DNA of 64,000 nucleotides from Brevibacillus massiliensis (GCF_000311785.1 NZ_HE978536.1:407394-471393); one strand, 5' to 3'. Counted from the first letter of the stretch, positions 39,693 to 48,648 are shown. Translations and numbers: made by a program. Notes: generated by a model from the letters alone, not told the origin.

Positions 39693-40303
39693 ACCTGATT
39701 CCCCCTGATAAGCGTGACTAGATTTTGCAGCGCTTTTGCCCGGTGACTGATCTGGTTTTTCACCTCGGCGGGAAGCTGGGCCATCGTGCACTTCCGCTCG
39801 GGAAGGTAAAACACCGGGTCGTAGCCAAACCCGTTTTCTCCGGCCGGCTCGTGGATGATGACCCCCTCACAGCTTCCCTGCGCCGTCGCGACTGGCTCTC
39901 CGCCATCCACCATCACCAGTGTGCAGCGGAAGCGAGCGCTTCGTTTCTCCATGGGAACATCGCGCAGCTCATCCAGCAGCCTACGCCAGTTTTGCTCGTC
40001 CGTCGCCCCCTCCCCGGCGTACCGGGCCGAGTAGATGCCAGGGGCTCCGCCGAGCGCGTCCACTTCCAACCCGGAATCGTCACCGATTGCAGCCAGTCCG
40101 GTATATGTGGAGATCGCCAGCGCCTTTTTCAAGGCATTCGCCTCAAAGCTGTCACCGTCCTCGACTACCTCGGGCGCTCCGGGAAATTCGTCCAGGCCGA
40201 CCACTTCCCAGCCCAAGGGGGCGAGCATCTGCCGCAGTTCGCGCACTTTCCCCTGGTTTCGGGTTGCCAACACGACTTTTCTCACGTTCGCTGCCTCAGC
40301 CAT
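39689..40303 (-). CDS. rdgB: RdgB/HAM1-type dITP/XTP pyrophosphatase
   Basis: The enzyme removes non-canonical purine nucleotides (XTP, ITP, dITP). The N-terminal [11 protein letters not shown], central [11 protein letters not shown] and C-terminal SHRAKAL motifs are all present in the 204 residues. It overlaps the end of rph by eight bases, so the three genes are translated together. Confidence 0.94.
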   Translation of the reverse strand: MAEAANVRKVVLATRNQGKVRELRQMLAPLGWEVVGLDEFPGAPEVVEDGDSFEANALKKALAISTYTGLAAIGDDSGLEVDALGGAPGIYSARYAGEGATDEQNWRRLLDELRDVPMEKRSARFRCTLVMVDGGEPVATAQGSCEGVIIHEPAGENGFGYDPVFYLPERKCTMAQLPAEVKNQISHRAKALQNLVTLIRGNQV

Positions 40304-41105
40304 TTGTTCTGTCTCCTGCAGGGCGCGACGTCTGGGTTTGCGCTGATGGCTGGGCAGCCAGTTCCGGTTGCAGAGGTTCGAGCAGGACGACTTCGCCCAG
40401 CGCCTGTTTTTGGATGTCGATCAGCTGCAGCACCCCGTGTTTGGCCAAATCCAGCAGTTCCTGCAGCTGCTCACCGCTAAACGGCGCCTCCTCGCCCGTC
40501 CCCTGCAGTTCAACGTACTTGCCAGCTCCCGTCATGACCACATTCATGTCCACGATCGCGGAAGAATCTTCTTTGTAGTTGAGATCGAGCACCGCCTCGC
40601 CATCGACGACGCCGACGGACGTAGCGGCGAGAAAATCGGTGACCGGCAAGCTTTTCCAAACGCCCGTTTCGACCAGCTTGCGCATGGCGTCGACCATGGC
40701 CACGTACGCTCCGGTAATGGAAGCAGTCCGCGTTCCGCCATCCGCCTGGATCACGTCGCAATCCAGCCAGATCGTTCGCTCGCCCATCGCCTGCAGGTGA
40801 ACGACGGACCGCAGGGCACGTCCGATTAGGCGCTGGATTTCCATTGTTCGGCCGCCCACTTTTCCTTTTGACGATTCACGGGCATTGCGGGTCTCCGTCG
40901 CCCGCGGCAGCATCGCGTACTCGGCCGTCAGCCAGCCTTTTCCGCCGCCCCGCATGAACGGAGGGACGCGGTCTTCCAGTGTGGCTGTGCAGATGACCTT
41001 GGTATCCCCCACTTCAATCAGGCAGGATCCTTCGGCGTGCTTTATGTAATTGCGGGTAATGGTCACCGGGCGCAATTGGTTGCGGCTGCGTCCATCAAAT
41101 CTCAT
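40296..41105 (-). CDS. rph: Ribonuclease PH
   Basis: RNase PH trims tRNA 3' ends by phosphorolysis. The first 245 residues match the family ([76 protein letters not shown]). A 25-residue Gln/Ala/Pro-rich tail extends beyond the usual end. The start ATG follows AGGAGGAGTAACC. Confidence 0.95.
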   Translation of the reverse strand: MRFDGRSRNQLRPVTITRNYIKHAEGSCLIEVGDTKVICTATLEDRVPPFMRGGGKGWLTAEYAMLPRATETRNARESSKGKVGGRTMEIQRLIGRALRSVVHLQAMGERTIWLDCDVIQADGGTRTASITGAYVAMVDAMRKLVETGVWKSLPVTDFLAATSVGVVDGEAVLDLNYKEDSSAIVDMNVVMTGAGKYVELQGTGEEAPFSGEQLQELLDLAKHGVLQLIDIQKQALGEVVLLEPLQPELAAQPSAQTQTSRPAGDRTNG

Positions 41106-41125
41106 GGTTACTCCTCCTATGTATC

Positions 41126-41139
41126 ACACGCCGGCGTGT
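41126..41139. promoter_or_regulatory. 14-bp perfect palindrome in the rph leader
   Basis: ACACGCCGGCGTGT lies 20 bases upstream of the rph start, between promoter and ribosome site. As DNA it could bind a dimeric regulator; as RNA it would give a short hairpin. I know no matching operator. Confidence 0.45.
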
Positions 41140-41185
41140 TGCTGCCGACGGTCAAAATCTGTTTCGTGCAAGCGAAGCTTTCCAT

Positions 41186-41194
41186 ATTATATCA
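41186..41194 (-). promoter_or_regulatory. Extended -10 promoter of rph
   Basis: TGATATAAT is an extended -10 box. No -35 box fits well. Confidence 0.6.
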
Positions 41195-41249
41195 ATCAAG
41201 ATATGCTTCTGCCACTTAGATGCGGATAAAACTCTTCCGCTGTCTCAAA

Positions 41250-41277
41250 TAAAAATCGCGCCGCATGAACGGCGCGG
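41250..41277 (-). terminator. Terminator after gerM
   Basis: CGCGCCG pairs with CGGCGCG, followed by ATTTTTATTT on the minus strand. Confidence 0.85.
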
Positions 41278-41288
41278 ACAAAAGCTTG

Positions 41289-42359
41289 TTAAAATTGGAT
41301 GGCGTTTACGCGGGCCGGCCTGGTTACCGGTTTGCTGTAGTCGTTTGCCCCTGCGGCGGCGAGCGGCTGTCCCTCCACCAAAACCTGCACCTTCTTGGCC
41401 CCCGTGTTCTCCGTCAGCGAAAGGACCAGCGACTCCATCGCTTCCGGATGTGCCTCTTTTCCGGAGTCGTACTTCAGCACTTCGCCGCTGAGATTCACCG
41501 TGACGGTGTCGTCTTTCTGCTGCACATCCAGTACCTTGGTCGTTCCCAGGAATGAACTGAAGAGCAGGGAGCCTTCCTTCGGCCCTTTGATCAGTTCCTC
41601 AATCGCCGCTTTGGCGATATTGTCCGTCTGCGGAATCAACCGCGTCACCGGAACGTAGTAGGTGCGTTTGTCGTCGATTTGTCCCTGAAAATATACGGTA
41701 ACCGCACTGGTGCGGCCAGGCACAGCGTTCTCCGTAAGCTCCAGGTTGATTCCGTGGCCGTGATCCAGAACAGCGGGGATCGGCGTCTTGTCGACCGGCA
41801 TTTCGCGAAGCGGAGTACCGTTAACCCATATCGATACGTTTTTGACCGTCGGGAACTGGGTTAACGCGCCGACAATGGCATCCAGTATGTTGTTTTCATC
41901 CTTGGCCTCGTACTTCTTAAACTGCGGGGAAAAGTCGACGGTGGCTGTTCCATTCTTGATATTGATCCCTTTGATTTCGGTCCCCTGCGGCAGCACAGCA
42001 TGAAATCCTGTCGGAAGCAGATCCTCTACCGGGCCACCTTTTACCATGTAGGTCAGCACCTGCTTTGCCGGCCCTTCGGACGCGGGCAGGGCCAGCGATA
42101 CGGGAACGATATAGCCATTGGCGTCCTCCAGGTACACGGTCTGCTCTTCCGTGGCCGGCGCTTTGCTCTGCTCCTCGTCTTTCCCCTCAACGACCGGTCC
42201 GTCCGGGCCAAACGGCTGGGCCGCCGTCTCCGTTACGGGCGGAACGTCAATACCGGTCGTACTCGTTTCCTGTTCCGGTCCGAAAAGACTGCAACCGCTC
42301 ATCAAAATCGCACTCATGCCAAGCGCGGCCGTCACTTTGCCGATCCGCTTTATCCTCAT
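41289..42359 (-). CDS. gerM: Spore germination lipoprotein GerM
   Basis: GerM is needed for sporulation and cortex hydrolysis during germination. A lipoprotein signal (AALGMSAILMSGC, lipobox LMSGC) is followed by an acidic linker and two GERMN domains (around residues 90-210 and 230-345). ATG 42359 is preferred with GAGGGGG nine bases upstream; ATG 42368 touches that site. The 356 residues fit the family. Confidence 0.92.
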   Translation of the reverse strand: MRIKRIGKVTAALGMSAILMSGCSLFGPEQETSTTGIDVPPVTETAAQPFGPDGPVVEGKDEEQSKAPATEEQTVYLEDANGYIVPVSLALPASEGPAKQVLTYMVKGGPVEDLLPTGFHAVLPQGTEIKGINIKNGTATVDFSPQFKKYEAKDENNILDAIVGALTQFPTVKNVSIWVNGTPLREMPVDKTPIPAVLDHGHGINLELTENAVPGRTSAVTVYFQGQIDDKRTYYVPVTRLIPQTDNIAKAAIEELIKGPKEGSLLFSSFLGTTKVLDVQQKDDTVTVNLSGEVLKYDSGKEAHPEAMESLVLSLTENTGAKKVQVLVEGQPLAAAGANDYSKPVTRPARVNAIQF

Positions 42360-42428
42360 GTTTTCCATCCCCCTCGACACACTTTGTACTACTATGTATA
42401 CGAGCAGGGCTTGGGTTTATGCTTTGAA

Positions 42429-43250
42429 TCAGCCTAGATAAAGCGGCTCCAGCTCACGCCGTTCCAGCTCCAGCGGGCGGCCGAGCCAGCTCTCGCCAAT
42501 CTGCCGGAATATTTCCTCCTCTCCGCTGGTAAAAAAGCGGTGCCTGGGTGCACGCCCCCCTTCATCCGGGGCGAGTATGCCTTGTGCGGACAGCAAGGCG
42601 CCGAGTTCCTTTGCCGTCTCGTCGGCGGAATTGATCAAGGTAATGTGGCTGCCCATCGCCTGTTGAATCAAGGGAGCGAGCAGCGGATAGTGGGTGCAGC
42701 CAAGAATGAGCGTATCGACATCTTCCGCCTGCATCGGTGCCAACGTCTCCGCTACGATCTTCTGTGCCTCATCCGTCTGCAGCATGAAGTGTTCCACCAG
42801 CGGAACAAACGGAGGACAAGCCAGCCCCACAGTGTACAGATCGGGCTTCTCCCTTTTCAGCGCCCGCTGATAAGCTCCTGTGCGAATGGTCGTTTCTGTC
42901 CCAATAATCCCAATTCTTCCTGTACGTGAAGCGGAAATCGCCGCCCGCACCCCAGGCTCTATCACTCCGATGACCGGCAGGTCGAGCTGTTCGCGCACCT
43001 CGTCAAGCACTACTGCTGTCGCCGTATTGCAGGCAATCACCAATGCTTTCATCGAATACTGCAGCAAAAACTGAATCATCTGATTCGTAAAAGTCCGTAT
43101 CTCTTCGGCTGTTCTTGATCCGTACGGGCAGCGTGCGTTGTCCCCGAAGTAAATGATTTCCTCATGGGGCAGCTGCCTCATCACTTCCCGTGCAACGGTC
43201 AAGCCGCCAACACCCGAATCGATAATGCCAATTGCTCTGCGTTCAATCAT
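42429..43250 (-). CDS. murI: Glutamate racemase
   Basis: MurI makes D-glutamate for peptidoglycan. The two catalytic cysteines are Cys74 (ACNTATA) and Cys185 (GCTHYPL), and the N-terminal IGIIDSGVGGLTV motif is intact. The 273 residues match B. subtilis RacE. ATG 43250 follows AAAGGAGAC. It lies 70 bases upstream of gerM, close to the racE-gerM order of B. subtilis. Confidence 0.95.
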   Translation of the reverse strand: MIERRAIGIIDSGVGGLTVAREVMRQLPHEEIIYFGDNARCPYGSRTAEEIRTFTNQMIQFLLQYSMKALVIACNTATAVVLDEVREQLDLPVIGVIEPGVRAAISASRTGRIGIIGTETTIRTGAYQRALKREKPDLYTVGLACPPFVPLVEHFMLQTDEAQKIVAETLAPMQAEDVDTLILGCTHYPLLAPLIQQAMGSHITLINSADETAKELGALLSAQGILAPDEGGRAPRHRFFTSGEEEIFRQIGESWLGRPLELERRELEPLYLG

Positions 43251-43323
43251 GGTTAGTCTCCTTTGATAACAGGATGCGATCCGTGCTACTACGATATGCC
43301 GCTAGATTTAGACGGGTACTCCC

Positions 43324-43352
43324 ATTTTAATACCAAAGCTCGTAATCCGCAA
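43324..43352 (-). promoter_or_regulatory. Promoter of murI
   Basis: TTGCGG (43352-43347) and TAAAAT (43329-43324) are 17 bases apart; the leader would be about 70 bases. Confidence 0.65.
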
Positions 43353-43424
43353 AGGTCTGTTAACCAAATTTGGGCTGTTTTCATATGGTAAAAGGAACAC
43401 AGAGACATAGGAGGAGGTATCGCG

Positions 43425-44366
43425 TTGAAATTGAATGTTCAGCAGTTGATCAATTGGAGCGAATGGGGGCGCCAATGGATCGATTACTTACAGAGAAAAG
43501 CTGAGCTTCCCCACGGGGCGGAGCAGGACCTGCACCGGTTTGCCGCCGCTTTTACCGACATTGGCCGGCGGGCTGCGTCATTTCAGCTGCCGGAGTCAGA
43601 AGTGGAATTCGCCCACCTGACGGCGAAGGCAGAAGAAATTCAGCGGAACTTTCACAAGTTTCTGCGGCTTGTTCACGAATATCAATCGGGCGAGAGGTAC
43701 GAACAGCTGGAGCGGAGGGAAGCGGTGCCAATCGGCCGCCCGGTCCCGATCGGACGCCACACCCTTCCCGAGCTGCCCTACAGCTACGATGCCCTGGAGC
43801 CTTACATCGACGCCGAAACGATGCGGATTCACCACGATATCCTGCACCGCAACTACGTCAACGACCTGAATACGGCGGAAAAGATGATGGCCCAGGCCCG
43901 TAAAGACGACGATTTTGACCTGATCAAGCACTGGGAGCGGCAGGCCGCCTTCAACGGCGCCGGCCATTACTTGCATACGATTTTTTGGGAGATCATGTCA
44001 CCTGACGGCGGCGGGCTTCCCCAAGGTGAATTGGCAGACCAAATCGACCGGGACTTCGGCTCGTTTGAAGCGTTCCGGCGCCACTTCTCCAAAGCGGCAG
44101 AAAAAGTGGAAGGCGGGGGCTGGGCGCTGTTCGTCTGGTCGCCAAGAGCGCAGCACACCGAGATTCTTCAGGCGGAAAAGCACCAGAACCTGACCCAATG
44201 GGAGTCAATCCCTCTGTTGGTGCTCGACGTATGGGAACATTCGTATTTTTTGAAGTACCAAAGCGAGCGGCCAAAATACATTGAAGCTTTTTGGAATGTC
44301 GTCTGCTGGCCCCATGTGTCCGAACGCTATCAGCAAGCGCGACGCTTGCGCTGGCAGCCGTATTGA
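43425..44366 (+). CDS. Fe/Mn superoxide dismutase with N-terminal extension (SodF-like)
   Basis: Residues 108-313 are a complete Fe/Mn superoxide dismutase: the first ligand region MRIHHDILHRNYV, the second in HYLHTIFWEIM, and the third and fourth in LDVWEHSYF. The first 105 residues are a helical, charged extension (WGRQWIDYLQRKAEL and FHKFLRLVHEYQSG) like that of B. subtilis SodF. The start is TTG 43425 behind GGAGGAGG. It is transcribed away from murI. The role of the extension is unknown. Confidence 0.88.
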   Translation: MKLNVQQLINWSEWGRQWIDYLQRKAELPHGAEQDLHRFAAAFTDIGRRAASFQLPESEVEFAHLTAKAEEIQRNFHKFLRLVHEYQSGERYEQLERREAVPIGRPVPIGRHTLPELPYSYDALEPYIDAETMRIHHDILHRNYVNDLNTAEKMMAQARKDDDFDLIKHWERQAAFNGAGHYLHTIFWEIMSPDGGGLPQGELADQIDRDFGSFEAFRRHFSKAAEKVEGGGWALFVWSPRAQHTEILQAEKHQNLTQWESIPLLVLDVWEHSYFLKYQSERPKYIEAFWNVVCWPHVSERYQQARRLRWQPY

Positions 44367-44381
44367 TCGGCTGCCCTCGCT

Positions 44382-44988
44382 CTACCTTGTATACCCGGGC
44401 GGGTCGGGTTTTTCTCCGTTGTACGTCTTGACCCAGTAAAAAAGCGGATCCATGGGCGGATAGACGACATGCACGTACTGAATCGTTACATCTTCAATAC
44501 GGAGGTGTTCCGAGAGAGCAAAGCGGACCTGAAACGTCCCCTCCGGTTTGATGGCAAACATTTGCCGCCGGCGGTTGTCCGGTGTGTTGGGGTTTTGGTC
44601 GATGACCTTGGACACCTCGCCAGTCAGGTCGAAAAAAGCCGGATCAGGTTTGGCTTCATTTCGCTGCGTCACGTGCACATCGCTTCCCTCCGGCAGAATG
44701 AAACACAATAAAATCAGTCTGGAAGCTGTCCGGATCGAGCGGTCCCTGCCACTTTCCTTCCAGAAGATAGGTATCCCCTTCCCTGGTCACCTGCAGATCG
44801 AGGGAGTCCGGTGTGGTCTCATAACTAAACCATTTATATAGAAAAAACACGCCTGCGAAGACGGACAGCGGCACACCGAACATGATCAAACCCGGCACCC
44901 GGTGCTTCTTGAAAACGAGGACGCCGCCCACCAGCGACATCAGCAGCAAAAACAAGAACAGCAGCAAGATCATGATCAGGCTCATATG
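44382..44988 (-). pseudogene. Membrane protein gene of unknown family with a frameshift
   Basis: The frame from ATG 44988 (AGGAGGAACC upstream) encodes two membrane helices and a LEGKWQGPLDPDSFQTDFIVF segment, then runs into a stop at 44656. In the next frame the protein goes on without a break (ILPEGSDVHVTQRNEAKPDPAFF to the stop at 44382). Removing one T from the tract at 44701-44703 restores about 200 residues. The soluble part looks like a small beta domain. I do not recognise it. Frameshift may be real or a sequence error. Confidence 0.65.
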
Positions 44989-45064
44989 GTTCCTCCTTCT
45001 ACCTAGATATTCTATGTATGTAAATAAAAAAGTCGGGGCAGGCAGCCGGGATGCAGCCGAATGC

Positions 45065-45712
45065 TTAGTCAAGCCGCATCTGCTGTCTCCCCCACCGGCA
45101 CCCAAGATCGGCCAGACTGGAAAACAACAGGGTAGTCACTGCGCATGCGATCAGAAACGGCGTGGCGAGCAGCGGTCCAAACCAGTCCCTGGGCAGAACC
45201 TGGAACAGCACCAGGCACATGAACAGGTAATTTAACGCGAGCGGAAGCCGCACCATTTTCCTTACATGACGCTCGGCTGTCACACCATACCTCTGTCCCA
45301 GGAAATAGCCGGAAGCAAGCCAGTAAAGCGCATAGCCAATCAGGATCTCTGCTTTGTGCTGTGAGATCAAGGAGAACAGCGGCCAAGCGTTCTTTTCCCC
45401 CCAGACGGCCTGACCCGCCAGAACGAGTATCCCGCCGAGAAACAGCAGTCCGTTTTGAATCAGCAAAGCCCTGCTGCAGCAGCCGGCCGAAAAAGGGCGA
45501 ATGCCGCTAAAGCCGTTGGCTACTTCGAGCGGACGGCCGAGATCGGACAAGGCCCGGGAAGTCGCCTCCTGCTCGGTCAGACCGCTGGCCATCAGCTGGC
45601 ATACCGCTTCGTCGATGTGGCTCTCCAATTCAGCAAGCGTCTGCCGATGGTCAAGGTGTTTGGGCAGGTTGGCGGCGACAGCGTACAAGTATGCCGCTTT
45701 CTTAGCGTTCAT
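45065..45712 (-). CDS. Membrane protein with N-terminal HAAS/DUF1700-like domain
   Basis: The first 70 residues (LPKHLDHRQTLAELESHIDEAV, then LTEQEATSRALSDLGRPLEVA) match the HAAS domain that often accompanies PadR regulators. Four hydrophobic segments follow. The gene overlaps the PadR gene by 11 bases and has GGGAGG upstream. Such PadR-HAAS pairs are usual in Bacillales and the HAAS protein is thought to interact with or act on the regulator or membrane targets. Exact function unknown. Confidence 0.8.
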   Translation of the reverse strand: MNAKKAAYLYAVAANLPKHLDHRQTLAELESHIDEAVCQLMASGLTEQEATSRALSDLGRPLEVANGFSGIRPFSAGCCSRALLIQNGLLFLGGILVLAGQAVWGEKNAWPLFSLISQHKAEILIGYALYWLASGYFLGQRYGVTAERHVRKMVRLPLALNYLFMCLVLFQVLPRDWFGPLLATPFLIACAVTTLLFSSLADLGCRWGRQQMRLD

Positions 45713-46056
45713 CGGCCGGTCCTCCCAGCACTTTCCCCATCACGGAGACAAATCGCTGCCACTCGCTCGTCTTTTCCCGCAGCCGCACCCTTCCTTCCGG
45801 GGTGATCGCGTAATACTTGCGATCCGGGCCGCGCTCCTGCGCTTTCCAATAAGAAGAGATCAGTCCTTTTTGCTCCAGCTTCTGCAGGGCCGGATAAAGC
45901 GTGCCCTCCTTGAACAGCAAGCTGGCCTCGCTCCGCCTTTCCATCTCTTTCGCGATCTCGTAACCGTACATGTCTCGCTCGCTTAGCAGCTGCAAGATCA
46001 GGAGGGAACTGCTCCCCTTGACCAGTTCGCGGCCGATTGAGTGACTCCCGTGTCAT
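45702..46056 (-). CDS. PadR-family transcriptional regulator, apparent frameshift near the N-terminus
   Basis: The winged-helix core is clear: ELVKGSSSLLILQLLSERDMYGYEIAKEM, then FKEGTLYPALQKLEQKGLI and GPDRKYYAITPEGR. An ATG at 46056 overlaps the stop of the upstream gene (ATGA) and opens MTRESLNR, but this leaves frame at GGCC (46031-46034); one C fewer joins it to ELVKG. Otherwise translation would have to start at TTG 45995 without a ribosome site and lose the first helix. It likely represses its own operon via the operator at 46640-46662. Confidence 0.8.
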
Positions 46057-46541
46057 TTCAAGGCTGAGACGCTGCGAAATTTGACAAAGCTGCCGATCCT
46101 CCAAATGCCGAGGTAAAGAAGAGCCATGAACATCGTCAGTACGGTCAACTCTATATAATCCATGCTCTTGAGGTACTGAGCCAACATGATTCTGATCGCA
46201 ACGATCGCGATAATGACAAATTTGAAATTCTTATTCGGCTTGGGATAAATCAGCCCGTCCTCTCTTCGCTCATACGTCGTTTGATTAAGCATGATGACAC
46301 CAAGCAAAATCCCCAATAGACCGGCGATCAGCAGCTCCCAATAGGGAGGGAAGTGGAAGGGCTTCCCCGGTATATGCATCATTTGGTACAGGCTAAAGGA
46401 CATAAGCGGAAAAACCACCAAAATCGGCGCCAATATCCCAAAACCATTTCTTTTGATCGGCCGCTTTCTCCCTCTGATTTTCATCCAGACCACGAGCCCG
46501 ATAATCAGGACTGCTATTGCCAAAGAAACAATCGATTGCAT
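46053..46541 (-). CDS. CcdC/DUF1453-like membrane protein
   Basis: This 162-residue protein has four or five hydrophobic segments and the family motifs KRPIKRNGFGILAPILVV and EDGLIYPKPNKNFKFVIIAIVAIRI. CcdC is linked to cytochrome c maturation in B. subtilis, but many members have no known role. ATG 46541 follows GGGTGGAG. It is the first gene of a probable operon with PadR and HAAS genes, under an operator-bearing promoter. Confidence 0.75.
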   Translation of the reverse strand: MQSIVSLAIAVLIIGLVVWMKIRGRKRPIKRNGFGILAPILVVFPLMSFSLYQMMHIPGKPFHFPPYWELLIAGLLGILLGVIMLNQTTYERREDGLIYPKPNKNFKFVIIAIVAIRIMLAQYLKSMDYIELTVLTMFMALLYLGIWRIGSFVKFRSVSALK

Positions 46542-46639
46542 GAGGCTCCACCCTTTCTTCTCCGATTTGAGAATGTTGTGATTCGTTCCATTATGCCGCC
46601 CAGCGAATGACGAGACAGGCGGCATACATAATGTATATG

Positions 46640-46671
46640 GTGTATTATATCACTTAATACACATAATGCAA
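46640..46671 (-). promoter_or_regulatory. Promoter with a probable PadR operator
   Basis: TTGCAT (46671-46666) and TATAAT (46649-46644) are 16 bases apart. The inverted repeat GTGTATTA-7-TAATACAC (46662-46640) spans the spacer and the -10 box, so a bound dimer would block RNA polymerase. As the operon encodes a PadR protein, autorepression is the simplest reading. Confidence 0.75.
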
Positions 46672-46690
46672 CCGGTACATTAAATAAAAC

Positions 46691-46731
46691 GCATCCCGTT
46701 TACTCCGATGAGCAGACGGGATGCTTTTTTT
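46691..46731 (+). terminator. Terminator-like hairpin (plus strand orientation)
   Basis: GCATCCCGT pairs with ACGGGATGC and is followed by TTTTTTT on the plus strand. No plus-strand gene lies directly upstream; on the minus strand the stem is followed by GTTTTATTT, so it may serve as a second stop for the TcaA-like gene. Confidence 0.6.
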
Positions 46732-46744
46732 CTTCGTTCAACAA

Positions 46745-46789
46745 AATGCGGCAGGCTGGAGCTTATTCCCTGGCTCCAGCCTGCCGCAC
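46745..46789 (-). terminator. Terminator after the TcaA-like gene
   Basis: A 16-bp perfect stem (TGCGGCAGGCTGGAGC with its complement) is followed by TTTTG on the minus strand, just past the stop codon at 46798. Confidence 0.8.
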
Positions 46790-46797
46790 TGCCCTTT

Positions 46798-48153
46798 TCA
46801 TTCGTTCAGGGGTACGTCTTCATATGTACCTTTGTCAGTAGACCATACGTAATTTTCCCGACTGTCGAGAATCTTCCAGCTATCCCCCGCCAGCTGCAGG
46901 TCAAAGGTCATATAATGCTCTTCTTTTCCCTCCTGCGTCACAATCTTTGACTCGGAGTGCATCCATTTGCCTTCATAAGTCACTTTGGCTGTCACCTGCA
47001 GGTGAGTGGGATCATCCATCGTTGCCGAGCTGTAATTGATGGCGAGTCCGGTCAGTTTGCCGGCGAAGACCAGCTTGGGCACCTCCGCGATCTCCCGCTG
47101 AAACTGGGCGATCTTTGGCGAATCTTTGGCGAGCAGCGGCGCCAGGCCCTTCATGCTGGACTTGTCCTTGACGAATTCGACCCAGGCCTTTTCGTACTCC
47201 AGCAAGACCCCTTTGATCGTCGATTTAAACTGCGGAGCGCCGGCAAGATCAAAGGCAAATTCGAGGCTGGTATCCGACTGGGCCAGCGTCTTCTGCTGCT
47301 CCAATTCTCCGAACGGCGTCTGGACTTTCAATGTGAAGTCAAGCGGAGCAAAAGGCACATCCTCAATCGTCGCGGTATACGTCCCCCACGACTGCGAAAA
47401 CTCGGCTTCGATCGGCTTCCCCTGATAATAGAGCTGCCCTCCGGGGAGGTTGGCAGCAATCTTCACTTTTTTTGTCTCCAGGTTGACGGTGACGGCGGGA
47501 ACTTTCCCGATCGGGACGGTAAAACGGGTTTCCGACTCGACTTCGCCAAAATCCGTCTGCATCTTTGCCTTGATCCGGTGTTCACCGGGCAGGAGCGGAC
47601 CGATGATGTACGCTTGGTTGTCCGCCGATGACCTGCTGCTGCTCTGTTTAATCTCGACGCCCTGCTCGTCCGTTGACAGCGTGATCTCCCGGGGAACGGT
47701 CGTCTTCGCGTAGGCAGGGGTGTACTGCACCTTGTAGTCATCGAAGAACAGCCATTTTTTCCCATTCTTTTTCAGCACAAAAGTGGACTCGCCGCTCTTT
47801 TCCTCACTCGATGCGGGAGCGGCCCCAGACTTCTCTTGGTATTGTTCGGCCTCTTTCGACAAGTCAGCGACGAGCTCGGCGAGCTTTCCGCTCGCTTTTA
47901 CGGCCGCTATCATCTGATTGGCAGCATCCTCTGTCCACATGGAGCGTTCCGCTGCCGTTTCCGGAAGAGTAACCTGGGAAAATAGCAATTTCGCATTGTT
48001 TTCTTCCATCGCCTGCTGAAACCGGGCCACTGTCTTTTGCGGATCGGCTGACGAGCTGCCCGCCGCATACAAGCATGCCGCCAGCAGGACTGCCCCGGCG
48101 ACGGGAGCTGCCCGTTTCCAGTTGATGACAGGCGACTTCTTCCTTTTTCGCAT
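46798..48153 (-). CDS. TcaA/YvbJ-like membrane-anchored protein
   Basis: One membrane helix (residues 13-31) leaves a 420-residue outer part. The region RFQQAMEENNAKLLFSQVTLPE and the repeated domains after residue 150 (VPREITLSTDEQGVEIKQSS; EHRIKAKMQTDFGEVESETRFTV) resemble TcaA and YvbJ of Gram-positive bacteria, and the C-terminal part an NTF2-like domain. TcaA affects glycopeptide tolerance in staphylococci. The zinc ribbon typical at the N-terminus of the family is missing here but a half zinc ribbon is encoded just upstream. Function here is uncertain. Confidence 0.7.
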   Translation of the reverse strand: MRKRKKSPVINWKRAAPVAGAVLLAACLYAAGSSSADPQKTVARFQQAMEENNAKLLFSQVTLPETAAERSMWTEDAANQMIAAVKASGKLAELVADLSKEAEQYQEKSGAAPASSEEKSGESTFVLKKNGKKWLFFDDYKVQYTPAYAKTTVPREITLSTDEQGVEIKQSSSRSSADNQAYIIGPLLPGEHRIKAKMQTDFGEVESETRFTVPIGKVPAVTVNLETKKVKIAANLPGGQLYYQGKPIEAEFSQSWGTYTATIEDVPFAPLDFTLKVQTPFGELEQQKTLAQSDTSLEFAFDLAGAPQFKSTIKGVLLEYEKAWVEFVKDKSSMKGLAPLLAKDSPKIAQFQREIAEVPKLVFAGKLTGLAINYSSATMDDPTHLQVTAKVTYEGKWMHSESKIVTQEGKEEHYMTFDLQLAGDSWKILDSRENYVWSTDKGTYEDVPLNE

Positions 48154-48185
48154 GATCCTCTTATCCCCCTACATGATGATCGCGT

Positions 48186-48519
48186 CTACAAAAAAACGAT
48201 AACCCAAATCAACGGAAAAGCATAAAAATGCCCGGGCTTCACGAAGTTGTTTACCCGTAAAAACACTTGCAAAGTGATCGGTACGATCAACAAGAGAACA
48301 AACAGGGCGGGAAGTGCCTTCACCCCGGAGATTTTGGCCGGTACGAACGTGACGATCACCCCGATGATGACGAAAACCTGTGACGCTGCAACCGCATTGA
48401 CCGCTTGGGTAAACGAAATCGTCCCTTTTGACGAGCGCGATGATCGCTAACTGAATCATATCATACAAGACCGTCCGTCCCTCTTCAATCTGTTTCCCGC
48501 ATCCCATGCAAAAAGCCAA
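48186..48519 (-). pseudogene. Small half-zinc-ribbon membrane protein gene with a frameshift
   Basis: From TTG 48519 (GGGAGG nine bases upstream) the frame gives AFCMGCGKQIEEG, a CxxC ribbon, then MIQLAIIALVK. At an AAAA tract (plus-strand 48426-48429) it leaves frame; one A fewer joins it to GTISFTQAVNAVAASQVFVI and two further membrane helices ending at 48186, a total of about 110 residues. Reading on in the first frame gives no hydrophobic segments. It probably belongs with the TcaA-like gene 33 bases downstream. Confidence 0.6.
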
Positions 48520-48610
48520 TCTCTACATCCTCCCGTTATTGGTGTTTTTTACTAAAAACATTCACCAAATTATTCCAATAACATGCCGATATCGAGGGTA
48601 TTTTTCAGAC

Positions 48611-48641
48611 AAAAAACCCCGCATGGCCAGACCCATGGGGG
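48611..48641 (-). terminator. Terminator after the IclR gene
   Basis: CCCCCATGG pairs with CCATGCGGGG, followed by TTTTTT on the minus strand. Confidence 0.85.
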
Positions 48642-48648
48642 AAATGGT

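Noticed and set aside
45709..46104. A 131-codon frame covering the PadR gene
   Set aside because: It starts before the ATGA-coupled site and then follows the wrong frame; the PadR domain is in the other frame.
48169..48519. A continuous 116-codon frame as one small protein
   Set aside because: After about residue 35 it becomes Arg- and His-rich without structure, while the next frame is clearly membrane protein.
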